From NCBI RefSeq assembly GCF_030811835.1, contig NZ_JAUSRO010000014.1, positions 108,569 to 172,568 on the forward strand: 64,000 bases of DNA, read 5' to 3'. Of this stretch, positions 50,929-59,550 are shown piece by piece. Position 1 is the stretch's first letter; each line of letters opens with the position of its first letter. Both the position numbers and the translations under genes were made by a program. The DNA comes from Variovorax ginsengisoli. GTDB taxonomy: Bacteria > Pseudomonadota > Gammaproteobacteria > Burkholderiales > Burkholderiaceae_C. The notes below the pieces were generated by a model. That model saw nothing but the letters and a program-made list of their open reading frames with translations, did not search any database and had not been told where the DNA came from.

Positions 50929-51660
50929 TCAGATCATCCCGCCGTTGATCGAGATCACCTGCCCGGTGATGTAGGCCGCCTCGTCGCTCGCCAGGAAGCC
51001 TGCGAGCGCGGCGACTTCCTCGGGCTTGCCGGCGCGCTTGAGCGGCACCAGTTGCTGCACCATGGCCGCATCGAAGGACGCGTCGGCCATGGGCGAAGCG
51101 ATGATGCCCGGCGCGATGGCATTGACCGTCACGCCACGCGAACCGACTTCCAGCGACAGGGCCTTGGTTGCGCTGTTGAGCGCGCCCTTGGCGGCGGCGT
51201 AGTTGACCTGGCCGCGATTGCCTGTGAGCGCAGCCACCGATGAGATGTTCAGGATGCGACCCCACCGTGTGCGCAGCATCGGCAGCAGCAGCGGCTGCGT
51301 GACGCGGAAAAAGCCGTTGAGCGACACATCGATCACCTTGTGCCACTGCTCGGCGCGCATGCCCGGCAGCACTGCATCGTCATGCACACCGGCGTTGTTG
51401 ACGATGACCTGGACCGCTCCGCCCGCCAGCATCGCCGCGCAGCCGGCGGCAGTGGCTTCGTCGCTGCGCAGATCGAACACGTGGCATTCGGCCGTGCCGC
51501 CCGCCGCCGTGATGGTGGCCGCCAGTTGCGCGATGGCATCGGGGCGCGAACTCGCGTGAAGCAGCACATGGGCGCCGTCGCGCGCGAGTCGCTGGGCGAT
51601 GGCGGCCCCCAACGCGCCGCTCGCGCCGGTGACCAGCGCGCGTTTTCCGGAGAGACTCAT
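50929..51660 (-). CDS. 3-oxoacyl-ACP reductase (SDR, pigment pathway)
   Basis: A 243-residue FabG-like ketoreductase. The cofactor motif TGASGALG (about residues 11-18), NNAGV (about 86-90), the catalytic Ser in ISSVAA and YAAAK (about 152-156) are all present, and the C-terminus ends in ITGQVISINGGMI like FabG. It would reduce the beta-keto group after each condensation by the ketosynthase. It is the last gene of the right-half operon transcribed from 60509; its start overlaps the dehydratase stop (ATGA). The type VI toxin island ends 58 bp beyond its stop. In E. coli-type aryl-polyene clusters the corresponding protein is ApeQ. Confidence 0.9.
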   Translation of the reverse strand: MSLSGKRALVTGASGALGAAIAQRLARDGAHVLLHASSRPDAIAQLAATITAAGGTAECHVFDLRSDEATAAGCAAMLAGGAVQVIVNNAGVHDDAVLPGMRAEQWHKVIDVSLNGFFRVTQPLLLPMLRTRWGRILNISSVAALTGNRGQVNYAAAKGALNSATKALSLEVGSRGVTVNAIAPGIIASPMADASFDAAMVQQLVPLKRAGKPEEVAALAGFLASDEAAYITGQVISINGGMI

Positions 51661-52136
51661 GGAGAAATGGCTTTCGTTTCTGGCAAGGGCGTGTTCAGCA
51701 CGACCACGGCACGGCCCTCGGCCACCGCCGCGCCGGCCGCGTCGTTCACGTTGAATTCATAGAGCACCTGGCGCGCGTCGCCAGACAGCCGCCGCGCATG
51801 CACCTGCAGCGCGCCAGGCAATTGGTCGAGCCGCGCGACCGACAGGCGCACGTTGCGCGCACTCGCCAGAAAACCCGCCGAGGGCGGCGCGCCTTCGGTG
51901 GCCAACAGCCCGCCATGCAGCGCCATGGCCTGCGCGGCGTACTCGATGGCATTCGGTGCGAGCAGGCCGCTCGCCGTGCGCAGCGGGTTGTCCGGCGCCA
52001 GGTGGGTGCGGGTGCTGCAATGGATGGCCTGCGCATCCCAATGTTCCAGCCGTTCGAGCAGGCACATGCGGCCGCTGTGCGGAATGCGCGCGGCGATGCC
52101 ATCGCGGTCGAGCGTGAGCGGCATTTCGGTGGTCAT
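51657..52136 (-). CDS. ApeP-like hotdog-fold 3-hydroxyacyl-ACP dehydratase
   Basis: A 159-residue single hotdog-fold protein of the type found in aryl-polyene clusters. Characteristic is IPHSGRMCLLERLEHWD (about residues 18-34) followed by NAIEYAAQAMALHGGL (about 61-76), the family's central helix with a catalytic-site Glu. It would remove water from the 3-hydroxyacyl intermediate to form each conjugated double bond. The start at 52136 lies seven bases after the methyltransferase stop, and the stop overlaps the ketoreductase start. A second dehydratase-like domain is fused to the ligase encoded at 57808, so the pathway has two. Confidence 0.83.
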   Translation of the reverse strand: MTTEMPLTLDRDGIAARIPHSGRMCLLERLEHWDAQAIHCSTRTHLAPDNPLRTASGLLAPNAIEYAAQAMALHGGLLATEGAPPSAGFLASARNVRLSVARLDQLPGALQVHARRLSGDARQVLYEFNVNDAAGAAVAEGRAVVVLNTPLPETKAISP

Positions 52137-52143
52137 GGGGCGG

Positions 52144-52896
52144 TCATGCGGCGGCCTGCCGGTCGGCGATCAGCAGCACGTTGGCAAAGGGCGTGCCCGC
52201 GCTCATCGGCACCGGCTGCACGGTGAACCCCAGGCGCTGCAGCAGCGCCACCCATTCGGCGAGCGGCCGGCCCCAGGTCGGCGAAACGCGATGGCCGCGC
52301 ACGCGCGTGACCATGCGGTCGACCCACTGGCTGATGGCGAAACCCCGGCGGTCCTGCATGTCGCCCACGCGCAGCAGCAGGCGGCCGCTGCCGGGCACCA
52401 ACGCATCACGCACACGACGCAGCACCGCTTCCTGCGCCTGCAGGTCCACGTAGTGCAGCACGTCGAAGATCACGACCAGGTCGCTGGCCGGCAGTTCGGC
52501 GCTGCACATGTCGCCACAGACGAAGCGCGGCGTCGGCGCGATGTGGCCGACCAGTGCCTCGGCACGTGCCACGTCGCGCGGCATCAGTTCGATGCCGGTG
52601 TAGGTCGCCGCATCCGGCGTGACGGGCCAGTCGGCGGGCCAGCGGTTCTGGCCCTGCATTGCGGCCATCGAGGCCAGCAGGCTCGCGAAGATACCCTGGC
52701 CGCAGCCGATGTCGAGCACGCGGCGGCGGTGCGCGCCGATCAGCCCGCGCTGGATCAGCCCGCGAAACACCGGGTCGTAGCCCAGCTTGCCGCGTGCGAA
52801 GTGCCAGGCAAACCGGCCCGCCTTGCGATACGGCGCGGTGGCGGCATCGACGAGGTCACGCCAAGCCATGTCGGGATGGGGAGACGGAACGGTCAT
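52144..52896 (-). CDS. SAM-dependent methyltransferase
   Basis: A 250-residue class I methyltransferase. SAM-binding motif I is VLDIGCGQGIF (about residues 56-66), with an acidic residue GIELMPRD further on and motif IV reading VVIFDVLHYVD (about 136-146). The ATG at 52896 overlaps the deacetylase stop (ATGA); a longer frame extends upstream without methyltransferase features. Methyltransferases are frequent in aryl-polyene and xanthomonadin clusters, where they methylate the aryl ring or its hydroxyl. Which position is modified here cannot be read from sequence. Confidence 0.87.
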   Translation of the reverse strand: MTVPSPHPDMAWRDLVDAATAPYRKAGRFAWHFARGKLGYDPVFRGLIQRGLIGAHRRRVLDIGCGQGIFASLLASMAAMQGQNRWPADWPVTPDAATYTGIELMPRDVARAEALVGHIAPTPRFVCGDMCSAELPASDLVVIFDVLHYVDLQAQEAVLRRVRDALVPGSGRLLLRVGDMQDRRGFAISQWVDRMVTRVRGHRVSPTWGRPLAEWVALLQRLGFTVQPVPMSAGTPFANVLLIADRQAAA

Positions 52897-53765
52897 TTCA
52901 CTCCAGGGGACAGGGCTTCGGGCAAGGTCACGGCACGCAGGCCGGCATCGGACAAGCGCTGCAGCAGCGGCGGCAGCACGTCGAGGATCACCGGCACGCC
53001 CGCCGCCGTGCGTGCGGCATTGCCGTCGTGCAGCAGCAGGATGTCGCCCGGCGTAAGACCGTCGCACAACCGCGCGAGCACCTTGGCCGGATCGGTTTCG
53101 CGCGTGTCGAAGCCGCGCCGCGTCCAACTCACGAGCGCCAGGCCCAGCCGGTGCAGCACCGGTGCAAGAAAGGGGTTGCGCAGCCCGGCCGGGGCACGAA
53201 AGCAGGTCGGGCGCTCGCCGGTCGCATCCTCGAGCATCCGCTGCGCATGCGCGATCTCGTTCGCGTAGCCGCGCGGCCCCAGAAACGAAAAATTGTGGCA
53301 ATGCCGCGCTGTGTGGTTCTGGATGCTGTGGCCGCGCGCGACGATCTCGCGCGTGAGCGCCGGGTGGGCGGCCACCCGCTCGGCGATGCAGAAAAAGGTG
53401 GCGCGCTGGCCCTGCGCATCGAGCAGGTCGAGCACCTGCGGCGTGACGAGCGGGTCGGGGCCGTCATCGATGGTCAGTGCCACCTCTCGGCGCGCCACCG
53501 CGGCCGCCGGCAGGCGCGTGACGTTGGCGCCCAGCCAGTTGCTGCGCGGCGCCAGGCCCATGCCGGTGATGAGCGCATGGTTCAACGCCACGCCTCCCAG
53601 CGCCCAGGGCCACGCGCCGGGCACCAGCAAGGCGGCCCCCAGCGCGACCACGTGCACGCCCACGCTGGCGGTGATGAGCCGCGGCAGCGGCCACGCGCCC
53701 GCCTGCACGGCAATCGCGGGGCAAGCGTGGGAAGCCTGGGAAGGAGGAACGGTCGACGGCGGCAT
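52893..53765 (-). CDS. Membrane-anchored polysaccharide deacetylase (CE4)
   Basis: A 290-residue carbohydrate esterase family 4 protein. The first 75 residues contain two hydrophobic segments, so the enzyme is probably held in the inner membrane. The NodB domain has all its motifs: TIDDGPDP (catalytic Asp and metal Asp, about residues 98-105), HSIQNHTARH (HxxxxH metal ligands, about 145-154), RAPAG and the late LLLHDG. Substrates of the family are N-acetylated sugars. In this operon it may deacetylate the sugar placed on the pigment's lipid anchor by the glycosyltransferase at 33892, which is an inference. It starts 14 bp after the exporter stop. Confidence 0.87.
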   Translation of the reverse strand: MPPSTVPPSQASHACPAIAVQAGAWPLPRLITASVGVHVVALGAALLVPGAWPWALGGVALNHALITGMGLAPRSNWLGANVTRLPAAAVARREVALTIDDGPDPLVTPQVLDLLDAQGQRATFFCIAERVAAHPALTREIVARGHSIQNHTARHCHNFSFLGPRGYANEIAHAQRMLEDATGERPTCFRAPAGLRNPFLAPVLHRLGLALVSWTRRGFDTRETDPAKVLARLCDGLTPGDILLLHDGNAARTAAGVPVILDVLPPLLQRLSDAGLRAVTLPEALSPGVK

Positions 53766-53779
53766 GCGGGCGTTGTAAC

Positions 53780-56161
53780 TCAGTTCTTCGCCGGCGCGCG
53801 CATCACCCCGCTGCGCGTGAAGGCTGCTGACAGCAGCAGCGCCAGCAGCGCACCGGGCGCCACGATGCGGCCGATGGACGACAGCGCCGGAATATCGGAA
53901 ATTGCGATCAGCCCGAAGGACACCACGGTCGTCAGGTTCGCAAGCATCAGCGAGGCCAGCGTGTCTTCGTCGGCACGGCCGGTCTGCTGAAGCTGGTCGA
54001 AGAAGAGCGCGTAGTTCGACCCGACCGCAACGATCAGCAGCAGCCCGACCAGATGCAGGATGCCCAGCGGCACGTTGAGCACCGCCATGCCGCCGAGCGT
54101 GAGCACCACGGCCAGCAGCAGCGGCTGGCAGACCGCCACCAGCCGGCGCAGCGAGCGCAGATAGATACCCAGCAGCACCACGACCGCCAGTGCGCCAAGC
54201 ATCACCTGCACGAAGGCATCGTGCAGGTAGCGGGTGTAAAGGCTTCCCAGCTCGCGGCCGATGTCCACCACCTGAACCTCCGGCAGCGGCGCCAGCGCGG
54301 CCGCCAACTGGCCGGTGTCGAAACGCTCGGTCGTGTGCAGCGAGATCAGTGCCGACCAGCCGCCGCCGGGCCGTTCGTAGAACAGCGCATTGACCACCGG
54401 TCCCAGAGGCCCGTCGATCAGCGCCTCGCGGGTGAACGGCGCCTGCGTGCGCGCAGCATCGACCGCAGCGATGAAGGGCTCGAAACGCGCCGGCTGCAGC
54501 GGCATGCCGTTGATCGCCTGGCCCAGCCGCGCGCGCAGGGTGGCGACATCGGGCAGGCTGGCGATGCGCGCCTGCTGCGTGGCCACGCTCGGCAGCATGC
54601 GCGTGACGGTGTCGTAGCCGCTGAGCTGGCCGTTTTCCACCAGAGCGTCGAGCCGGTGTCCCGCCGCCTCCGCCGCGCGCAGGACCGACTGGGCGTCGGC
54701 GGCCTGCACCACGACCAGCGTGCCGCCGTCACTCGCGCCGATGTCCGAGCGCAGCTGAGCATCGAGCGTCTGCGAGGCCTTGGAGATCGGGCTCATGTCT
54801 GACAGGCTCGCACGCCAGAGTTCGCCGCCCTGCCAGGCCAGCACGCCCACGGCACCGATCGCCAGCGCGGCGAAGGCCCAGCGCAGGCGCGGCATGGCCA
54901 TGACGATGCCGCCTGCCAAGCGCGCCATGTGCCGACGCATGCCGATGCCGGTCGCGCCGTCGGGTGCCAGCATCGGCAGGCCGTGGCGCGTGGCGAGTGC
55001 CGCCGCCACCAGCCCCGCGATGGAAAACACGCCGAGTTGGGCCAGGCCCGGGAAGCCCGAGAACAGCAGCGCCGCAAAGCCGCAGACCGAGGTCAGCAGC
55101 CCCAGGCGCACCGTCGGCCAGTTCTGGTCGCGCCAGCGTTGCCAGCCGGTGCCGGCGACGGCCGCGCCGCGCGCCTGGATCAGGTAGTAGATGGCGTAGT
55201 CGACGGTCTCGCCGATCAGCGTGCTGCCGAAGCCCATCGTCAGGCCATGCACCGAGCCGAACACCAGCGCGACGGCGGCGGTGCCGGCCACCACGCCGGT
55301 GAGCACCGGCAGCAACGCGATCACCAGTGCGCGGGGCGAAGCGAACGCCAGCAGCAGCAGGCAGCCCATCACCAGCGCACCGACGACGGCCAGGTGCACC
55401 GCCTCGCCCTTGATCTTGTCGCGGCTCTGCACCGAGAACACGGGCGTGCCGCTCAGGAGCAGCCGGGGCGCATCGGCGCCCATGCCCTGGGTGATGCGGT
55501 CGAACTCGGTCTGCACCCGGGCCACCGCAGCCCCCTGCGCGTCGATGTCGCTGCCCGACGCCCGGGTGGTTGCCAGCAGCATGGCACGCGGAGCGCTGCG
55601 CGAAGCCCACACGCCCTCCTCGCTGCGCGGCGAGCTTGCCGGGATCAGGCCTTCGGCGATACGCTGGGTCTCGCCCGTCGGATCGCGCTCAAGCAGCGGC
55701 TTGACAATGTTGCCGGCAGGCGTTCCCAGCAGCGACAAGGTGTCGTAGATCGCATCGCGCAGGCCGTCCACCGTGAAGCGCGCCGGATTCACCTCGGGCG
55801 AGAGTTGGTAACGGTGGTCGAAGACGAAGGTGCCCGCTTCCTGCAGTTCGCTGGTGTCGCCGTTCTGCACCTGCTCGTAGAGCCCGCTCGCGCGCATGGC
55901 CTTGCCAAGCGCACGCGACACCTCGGCGCGCTGCGCCGCATCCCTGCCCCCCTCCACGCCGAGCATCAGCGTGCGCGACGCCACGCCGCTTTGCACTTGC
56001 TCGATGAGGACGCGCTGGCGCGCATCGGGGCTCGCCGGCAGGAAGGCCGACAGGTCACCGCTGAACTGCGTGCGCGAGATGATGCCCGCGCCCGCCAGCA
56101 CCACCGCCAACCACAGCAGCAGCACGGCGATGCGCCGGGCACGCGTCGGGCCGGCCGTCAT
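53780..56161 (-). CDS. MMPL/RND-type exporter of the pigment cluster
   Basis: A 793-residue transporter of the MMPL class with two blocks of hydrophobic segments and two large outside loops, as in ApeM/xanthomonadin exporters. The N-terminal single helix (RRIAVLLLWLAVVLAGAG, about residues 9-26) is followed by SGDLSAFLPASPDARQRVL, the first external loop. The central membrane block includes GFGSTLIGETVDYAIYYL (about 312-330) and the second includes AVGSNYALFFDQL (about 710-722), both carrying acidic residues likely used in proton coupling. The start at 56161 overlaps the LolA-like stop. It probably extracts the lipid-linked pigment from the inner membrane for delivery to the outer membrane. 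Confidence 0.88.
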   Translation of the reverse strand: MTAGPTRARRIAVLLLWLAVVLAGAGIISRTQFSGDLSAFLPASPDARQRVLIEQVQSGVASRTLMLGVEGGRDAAQRAEVSRALGKAMRASGLYEQVQNGDTSELQEAGTFVFDHRYQLSPEVNPARFTVDGLRDAIYDTLSLLGTPAGNIVKPLLERDPTGETQRIAEGLIPASSPRSEEGVWASRSAPRAMLLATTRASGSDIDAQGAAVARVQTEFDRITQGMGADAPRLLLSGTPVFSVQSRDKIKGEAVHLAVVGALVMGCLLLLAFASPRALVIALLPVLTGVVAGTAAVALVFGSVHGLTMGFGSTLIGETVDYAIYYLIQARGAAVAGTGWQRWRDQNWPTVRLGLLTSVCGFAALLFSGFPGLAQLGVFSIAGLVAAALATRHGLPMLAPDGATGIGMRRHMARLAGGIVMAMPRLRWAFAALAIGAVGVLAWQGGELWRASLSDMSPISKASQTLDAQLRSDIGASDGGTLVVVQAADAQSVLRAAEAAGHRLDALVENGQLSGYDTVTRMLPSVATQQARIASLPDVATLRARLGQAINGMPLQPARFEPFIAAVDAARTQAPFTREALIDGPLGPVVNALFYERPGGGWSALISLHTTERFDTGQLAAALAPLPEVQVVDIGRELGSLYTRYLHDAFVQVMLGALAVVVLLGIYLRSLRRLVAVCQPLLLAVVLTLGGMAVLNVPLGILHLVGLLLIVAVGSNYALFFDQLQQTGRADEDTLASLMLANLTTVVSFGLIAISDIPALSSIGRIVAPGALLALLLSAAFTRSGVMRAPAKN

Positions 56162-56775
56162 CGCTTGGGCGTGATGGTCATGACCGAACGATCGCCGCCG
56201 CGAAACTCCATTTCCACGCCCAGCACCTCGCCCGCCTTGCCGACCAGGCGCAACGAGGCGACCTGCGACGACAGGCGGCCGTCCTTGGGACTCAGGTCGA
56301 GCGCCCATTCGGTCGGCGTGCCAGACAGCCGCGTGTCGAAATAGCGGTCGAGCACAGCACCGTTGCCCGCCAGCGTGGCGCGCATGGCTTCGACCAGGCC
56401 CAGCAGTTCGGGCACGCTGTCCAGCGTCATGGTACGGCTGCGGCCACCGCGCGACAGCGTGAGGTTGTTGCCTTCGACGGCCATGGTCTCGGGCCGTGGC
56501 GTGAGCGTGCGCCGGATCAACTGGTCGGGCGCGGTGAAACTCAACGTGCCGCTGGCAGCCAGCGGGCCGTCGACACCGCGCACGAAGCGCTGCTCGATGA
56601 AGGTGGCCTCTCCCTGCTTTTGCCGTGCGAGCAGGCCCATCAGTTCGGGCACGTCGAAAGCCCAGGCCGGTGCGGCGACACACAGCAGGGCCAGCCACAG
56701 GGCGCGCAGGGCCGAGCGCCAGGGGCGCGTGCGGCGCGGGATGCATTCAAGGCGCGTCTTCAAGCCAGAAATCAT
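56158..56775 (-). CDS. LolA-like outer-membrane lipid carrier
   Basis: A 205-residue periplasmic protein of the LolA fold found in aryl-polyene clusters. The N-terminus has a basic part and a hydrophobic signal (ALRALWLALLCVAAPAWA, about residues 23-40), then FDVPELMGLLARQKQGEATF and the SGTLSFTAPDQLIRRT strand pair typical of LolA relatives. The ATG at 56775 lies 29 bp inside the acyltransferase gene; no ribosome site settles it, and translation is probably coupled. It should receive a lipidated cargo from the MMPL exporter and carry it across the periplasm. It is distinct from housekeeping LolA, which is encoded elsewhere. Confidence 0.83.
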   Translation of the reverse strand: MISGLKTRLECIPRRTRPWRSALRALWLALLCVAAPAWAFDVPELMGLLARQKQGEATFIEQRFVRGVDGPLAASGTLSFTAPDQLIRRTLTPRPETMAVEGNNLTLSRGGRSRTMTLDSVPELLGLVEAMRATLAGNGAVLDRYFDTRLSGTPTEWALDLSPKDGRLSSQVASLRLVGKAGEVLGVEMEFRGGDRSVMTITPKR

Positions 56776-57811
56776 GGAAGTTGAACCAGTTGTAAGGGTA
56801 TTGGCGGCAGAGAGCCTCGAGCCTCGCGACATAGGCTTCGATCGCTTCGCGGATGCGGCGTTCCCGCGCCGCTGGATCGGCGAGCCGTTCGCTGAAATCG
56901 GCCAGCGGCTCGAACTGCACGTCGTAGCGCGCACCGCCGGCGTACAGGCCGGCCATGAAGAAGACCTTGCGCCGCAGGAGTGCGGCAAGACGGAACGGAC
57001 CGTCGTTGAAGGTGGCAGGCTGCCCCAGGAAGGGCAGCACCACGTTGTTGCCGCGCTGCTGCGCGGGCTGCTCCTCGGCGCCTGGCAGCGTGCGATCGGC
57101 CAGCATGCCCCCCAGGCCACCGCTGTCGAGCCAGTCGCGCAGTTCCAGCATCGAATGCGGCCGGCCCAGGGCGATCACGTGCGGGCGCATCTCGGGCAGC
57201 GCGATGGCATCGAGCACCGACACGATGCGTTGTGCGTTGTCGGTGAACATCAGCATCGCAAGCCGCAGCGCGTCGTGGGCCGCCACGCCGGTGGGCACCT
57301 TTTGCTGGCGGCAGGCGCCCAGCGCCTCGAAGCTGCCCACGTGCGCACCGAGCATGAAGGCGCCGCGCCCGGCCGTGACTTCGGCTTCCACCGGGGCCTG
57401 GCCGCTCACGCGCACGTCGAACAGTTCCATGCGCCCGCGCAGGAAATAGATGCGATCGAGCACGGTCGAGGCGAACGCGTGCAGCAGCCGGTAGCCATCG
57501 CCCCACCCCGCGCGCGGCCCGATGGCACGAAAGAGATAGCGCTTGATGTGGCGACGCGCCGTGGGCGAGAACAGCAGGAAATACAGGCTGATCGGGTGCA
57601 GGATCCCGCGGGTGACGGGCCGCCCGCAACGCAACGCCATCCATACGATGAAACGCAAGGCCAGCATGTTGCTGCGCTCCGGCGCACGCGTCCATTCGGC
57701 CGCGCCTGCAGCGGCACGCACGGGCTCGGCACGCGCAGCCTTCACATGCGCAGCCTCCCCATGCACAGCCTCGCCACCCACGGCCTGCGCTTCGATGCGG
57801 TCCTGGCTCAT
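56747..57811 (-). CDS. LpxL/HtrB-like acyltransferase of pigment cluster
   Basis: A 354-residue acyltransferase related to the lipid A lauroyl/myristoyl transferases and always found in aryl-polyene clusters (ApeK-like). The motif HVGSFEALG (about residues 157-165) carries the catalytic His, and the RGNNVVLPFLGQPATFNDGP segment (about 252-271) forms the substrate pocket. The N-terminus has an unusual stretch of about 45 residues rich in Ala, Glu and His with short repeats (GEAVHGEAAHVKAA), absent from most relatives. The start at 57811 overlaps the ligase stop. It probably moves the finished polyene from the carrier protein to the lipid anchor. Confidence 0.85.
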   Translation of the reverse strand: MSQDRIEAQAVGGEAVHGEAAHVKAARAEPVRAAAGAAEWTRAPERSNMLALRFIVWMALRCGRPVTRGILHPISLYFLLFSPTARRHIKRYLFRAIGPRAGWGDGYRLLHAFASTVLDRIYFLRGRMELFDVRVSGQAPVEAEVTAGRGAFMLGAHVGSFEALGACRQQKVPTGVAAHDALRLAMLMFTDNAQRIVSVLDAIALPEMRPHVIALGRPHSMLELRDWLDSGGLGGMLADRTLPGAEEQPAQQRGNNVVLPFLGQPATFNDGPFRLAALLRRKVFFMAGLYAGGARYDVQFEPLADFSERLADPAARERRIREAIEAYVARLEALCRQYPYNWFNFHDFWLEDAP

Positions 57812-59550
57812 GGCGCGCGCTCCGGCCCGCCAATCCAGCGGCCGCTGGCCGCGATCACCCCACCGCAGAGCACCTCGAAACGCACGCCACGCGACGCACC
57901 CGCCTCCGGGTGCAGGTCGATCGTCAATGCGTCGCCCGGGCGCACCGGCGCGAGGAACTTGACGGCGGCCAGGGTGGGCTGCATGCCCAGCCTGGCCGAC
58001 ATTGCCGGCACCCGATGCGCGGCTTCCAGCACCTCGGACAGCAGCAATGCCCCCGGCAGCAACGGCTGCCCCGGAAAATGTCCGGCGAACGCGGGGTGGT
58101 CGACGGGCACCTCGTGGCTCAGGCTGACGGGCGTGTCGTCGGCCGCCAGTTGCGACAGCGCAAACTCACGCAGCGCCCGGGCCGTGAGCTTGCCCGTGCC
58201 TTCGCGTGGCAGCGCGGCCACCTGCACCACGCGGCGCGGCACGAACACGGCTTCGAGCCGCTCGCGCAATGCGCCGACGATGTCCGCCGTGCCGAGCGTG
58301 GGCGCGACGACGAAAGCGATGGGCCGCACCACGCCGTCGGTGACCTCGTCGGGCAGCCAGAACGCGCCATCTTCAATGCCAGCAATGCTGTTGAGGTGGT
58401 AGTTGAGGTGCCCGAGCGAACTGCGCTTGCCAGCCACATGGATCAGGTCGTTGGAACGGCCGAAGAGCCGGAAACGCCGGTCATCGAGCAGTTCGAGCAC
58501 GTCGGCCATGGGCGTCGGCTCGGGCATGAAATCCCCACTGAAGACGAAACGCTCGGTGCCATCGGCCGCTTCCTGCGACTCGACGCGGATCTCGCCAAAG
58601 GTTTCCCACACCTCACTCACGGTAGGCCGGCGCACGGCGACCTGGCCGGACTCGGTGCTCCCGTAGATCTCGATGAGCATGCCGCCTGTGGCCTGCTCAG
58701 CCTGCGCCGCGAGCTGCGGCGACAGCGGCGCCGTGGCTGAAAGAAGAAGATCGACCGGCGGCAGCGCGAGCCCCGAGAGCATCAACGTCTTCAGGTGGAA
58801 AGGCGTGGTCACGAGCGCCCTCGGGCGCGGCACCGACTCCAGGGCGCGCACGATGTCTGCTGGATAAAAGGGCCGGCCACTGTCGAAAGCCGCGCCACCC
58901 AGCATCGCCAGGAGCGTGGTCGACTCCAGCCCGTAGCTGTGCTGCACCGGCACCGTGCCGACCATCGTCATGCCTTCGAGCGACGTACGCCCGAGCAGGC
59001 GCGCCAATGTGCTGGCGGCGGCGGCCACGTCGCCGACCAACGTCGCCCACGTCTTGGCGTGCGGCTGCGGCACACCGGTCGAGCCGGAGGTCAGCAGGCT
59101 GACCGCATGCAGCGCGCCGGCAATCGACGGTACGCCAGCGCCTGGGCGCACGCCTTCGCAAGCCGCTGCGCGCTCGACCAGCACCTTGGTCATGCCAGGG
59201 GTGGGCAGTGTCGGCTCGTCGGTCACCGCCACCGTGCCGCCGCCCGGATCGCACAGGCGCGCCAGTGTGTCGGCACGGGCGTCGGGCGGCAGGAGACTGG
59301 CGACGCCGCGCACCATTGCAGCCGCCAGCCCGACGGCGAAGGCGTAGCGGTCGTTGCACAGGTTGACCACGGCGCCTTCTCCCGGCATCAGCGCGGCCTG
59401 CCGGACCACGTCGGCCAGAAAGGCGTGGCCGCTGATCGGATGGCCGTCGCGCCAGGCCAGCGGTTCGGCGAGGTCGCGCGAACGCAACAAGGGCAAGTCG
59501 GCCAGCAGATCGGGCCCCGCGCCGGTGCGCGGGTCGGTGGTGCCCGTCAT
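57808..59550 (-). CDS. Acyl-ACP ligase fused to a FabZ-like dehydratase domain
   Basis: A 580-residue two-domain protein. Residues 1 to about 450 are an AMP-forming ligase: phosphate loop LLTSGSTGVP (about 151-160), IYGSTESGQ (about 284-292), and near the end the catalytic Lys in GTGKLTARAL (about 455). The last 120 residues are a hotdog dehydratase with DHPAFAGHFPGQPLLPGA (about 488-505), the FabA/FabZ active-site His. In E. coli-type clusters these are separate proteins (ApeH and ApeI). The ligase would load hydroxybenzoate from the chorismatase onto the carrier protein. The start overlaps the stop of the membrane protein gene upstream (ATGA). Confidence 0.87.
   Translation of the reverse strand: MTGTTDPRTGAGPDLLADLPLLRSRDLAEPLAWRDGHPISGHAFLADVVRQAALMPGEGAVVNLCNDRYAFAVGLAAAMVRGVASLLPPDARADTLARLCDPGGGTVAVTDEPTLPTPGMTKVLVERAAACEGVRPGAGVPSIAGALHAVSLLTSGSTGVPQPHAKTWATLVGDVAAAASTLARLLGRTSLEGMTMVGTVPVQHSYGLESTTLLAMLGGAAFDSGRPFYPADIVRALESVPRPRALVTTPFHLKTLMLSGLALPPVDLLLSATAPLSPQLAAQAEQATGGMLIEIYGSTESGQVAVRRPTVSEVWETFGEIRVESQEAADGTERFVFSGDFMPEPTPMADVLELLDDRRFRLFGRSNDLIHVAGKRSSLGHLNYHLNSIAGIEDGAFWLPDEVTDGVVRPIAFVVAPTLGTADIVGALRERLEAVFVPRRVVQVAALPREGTGKLTARALREFALSQLAADDTPVSLSHEVPVDHPAFAGHFPGQPLLPGALLLSEVLEAAHRVPAMSARLGMQPTLAAVKFLAPVRPGDALTIDLHPEAGASRGVRFEVLCGGVIAASGRWIGGPERAP

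Noticed and set aside
56363..58402. Plus-strand open frame of about 680 codons opposite the acyltransferase, LolA-like gene and part of the ligase
   Set aside because: No recognisable domain, and it crosses three well-supported coupled genes on the other strand.
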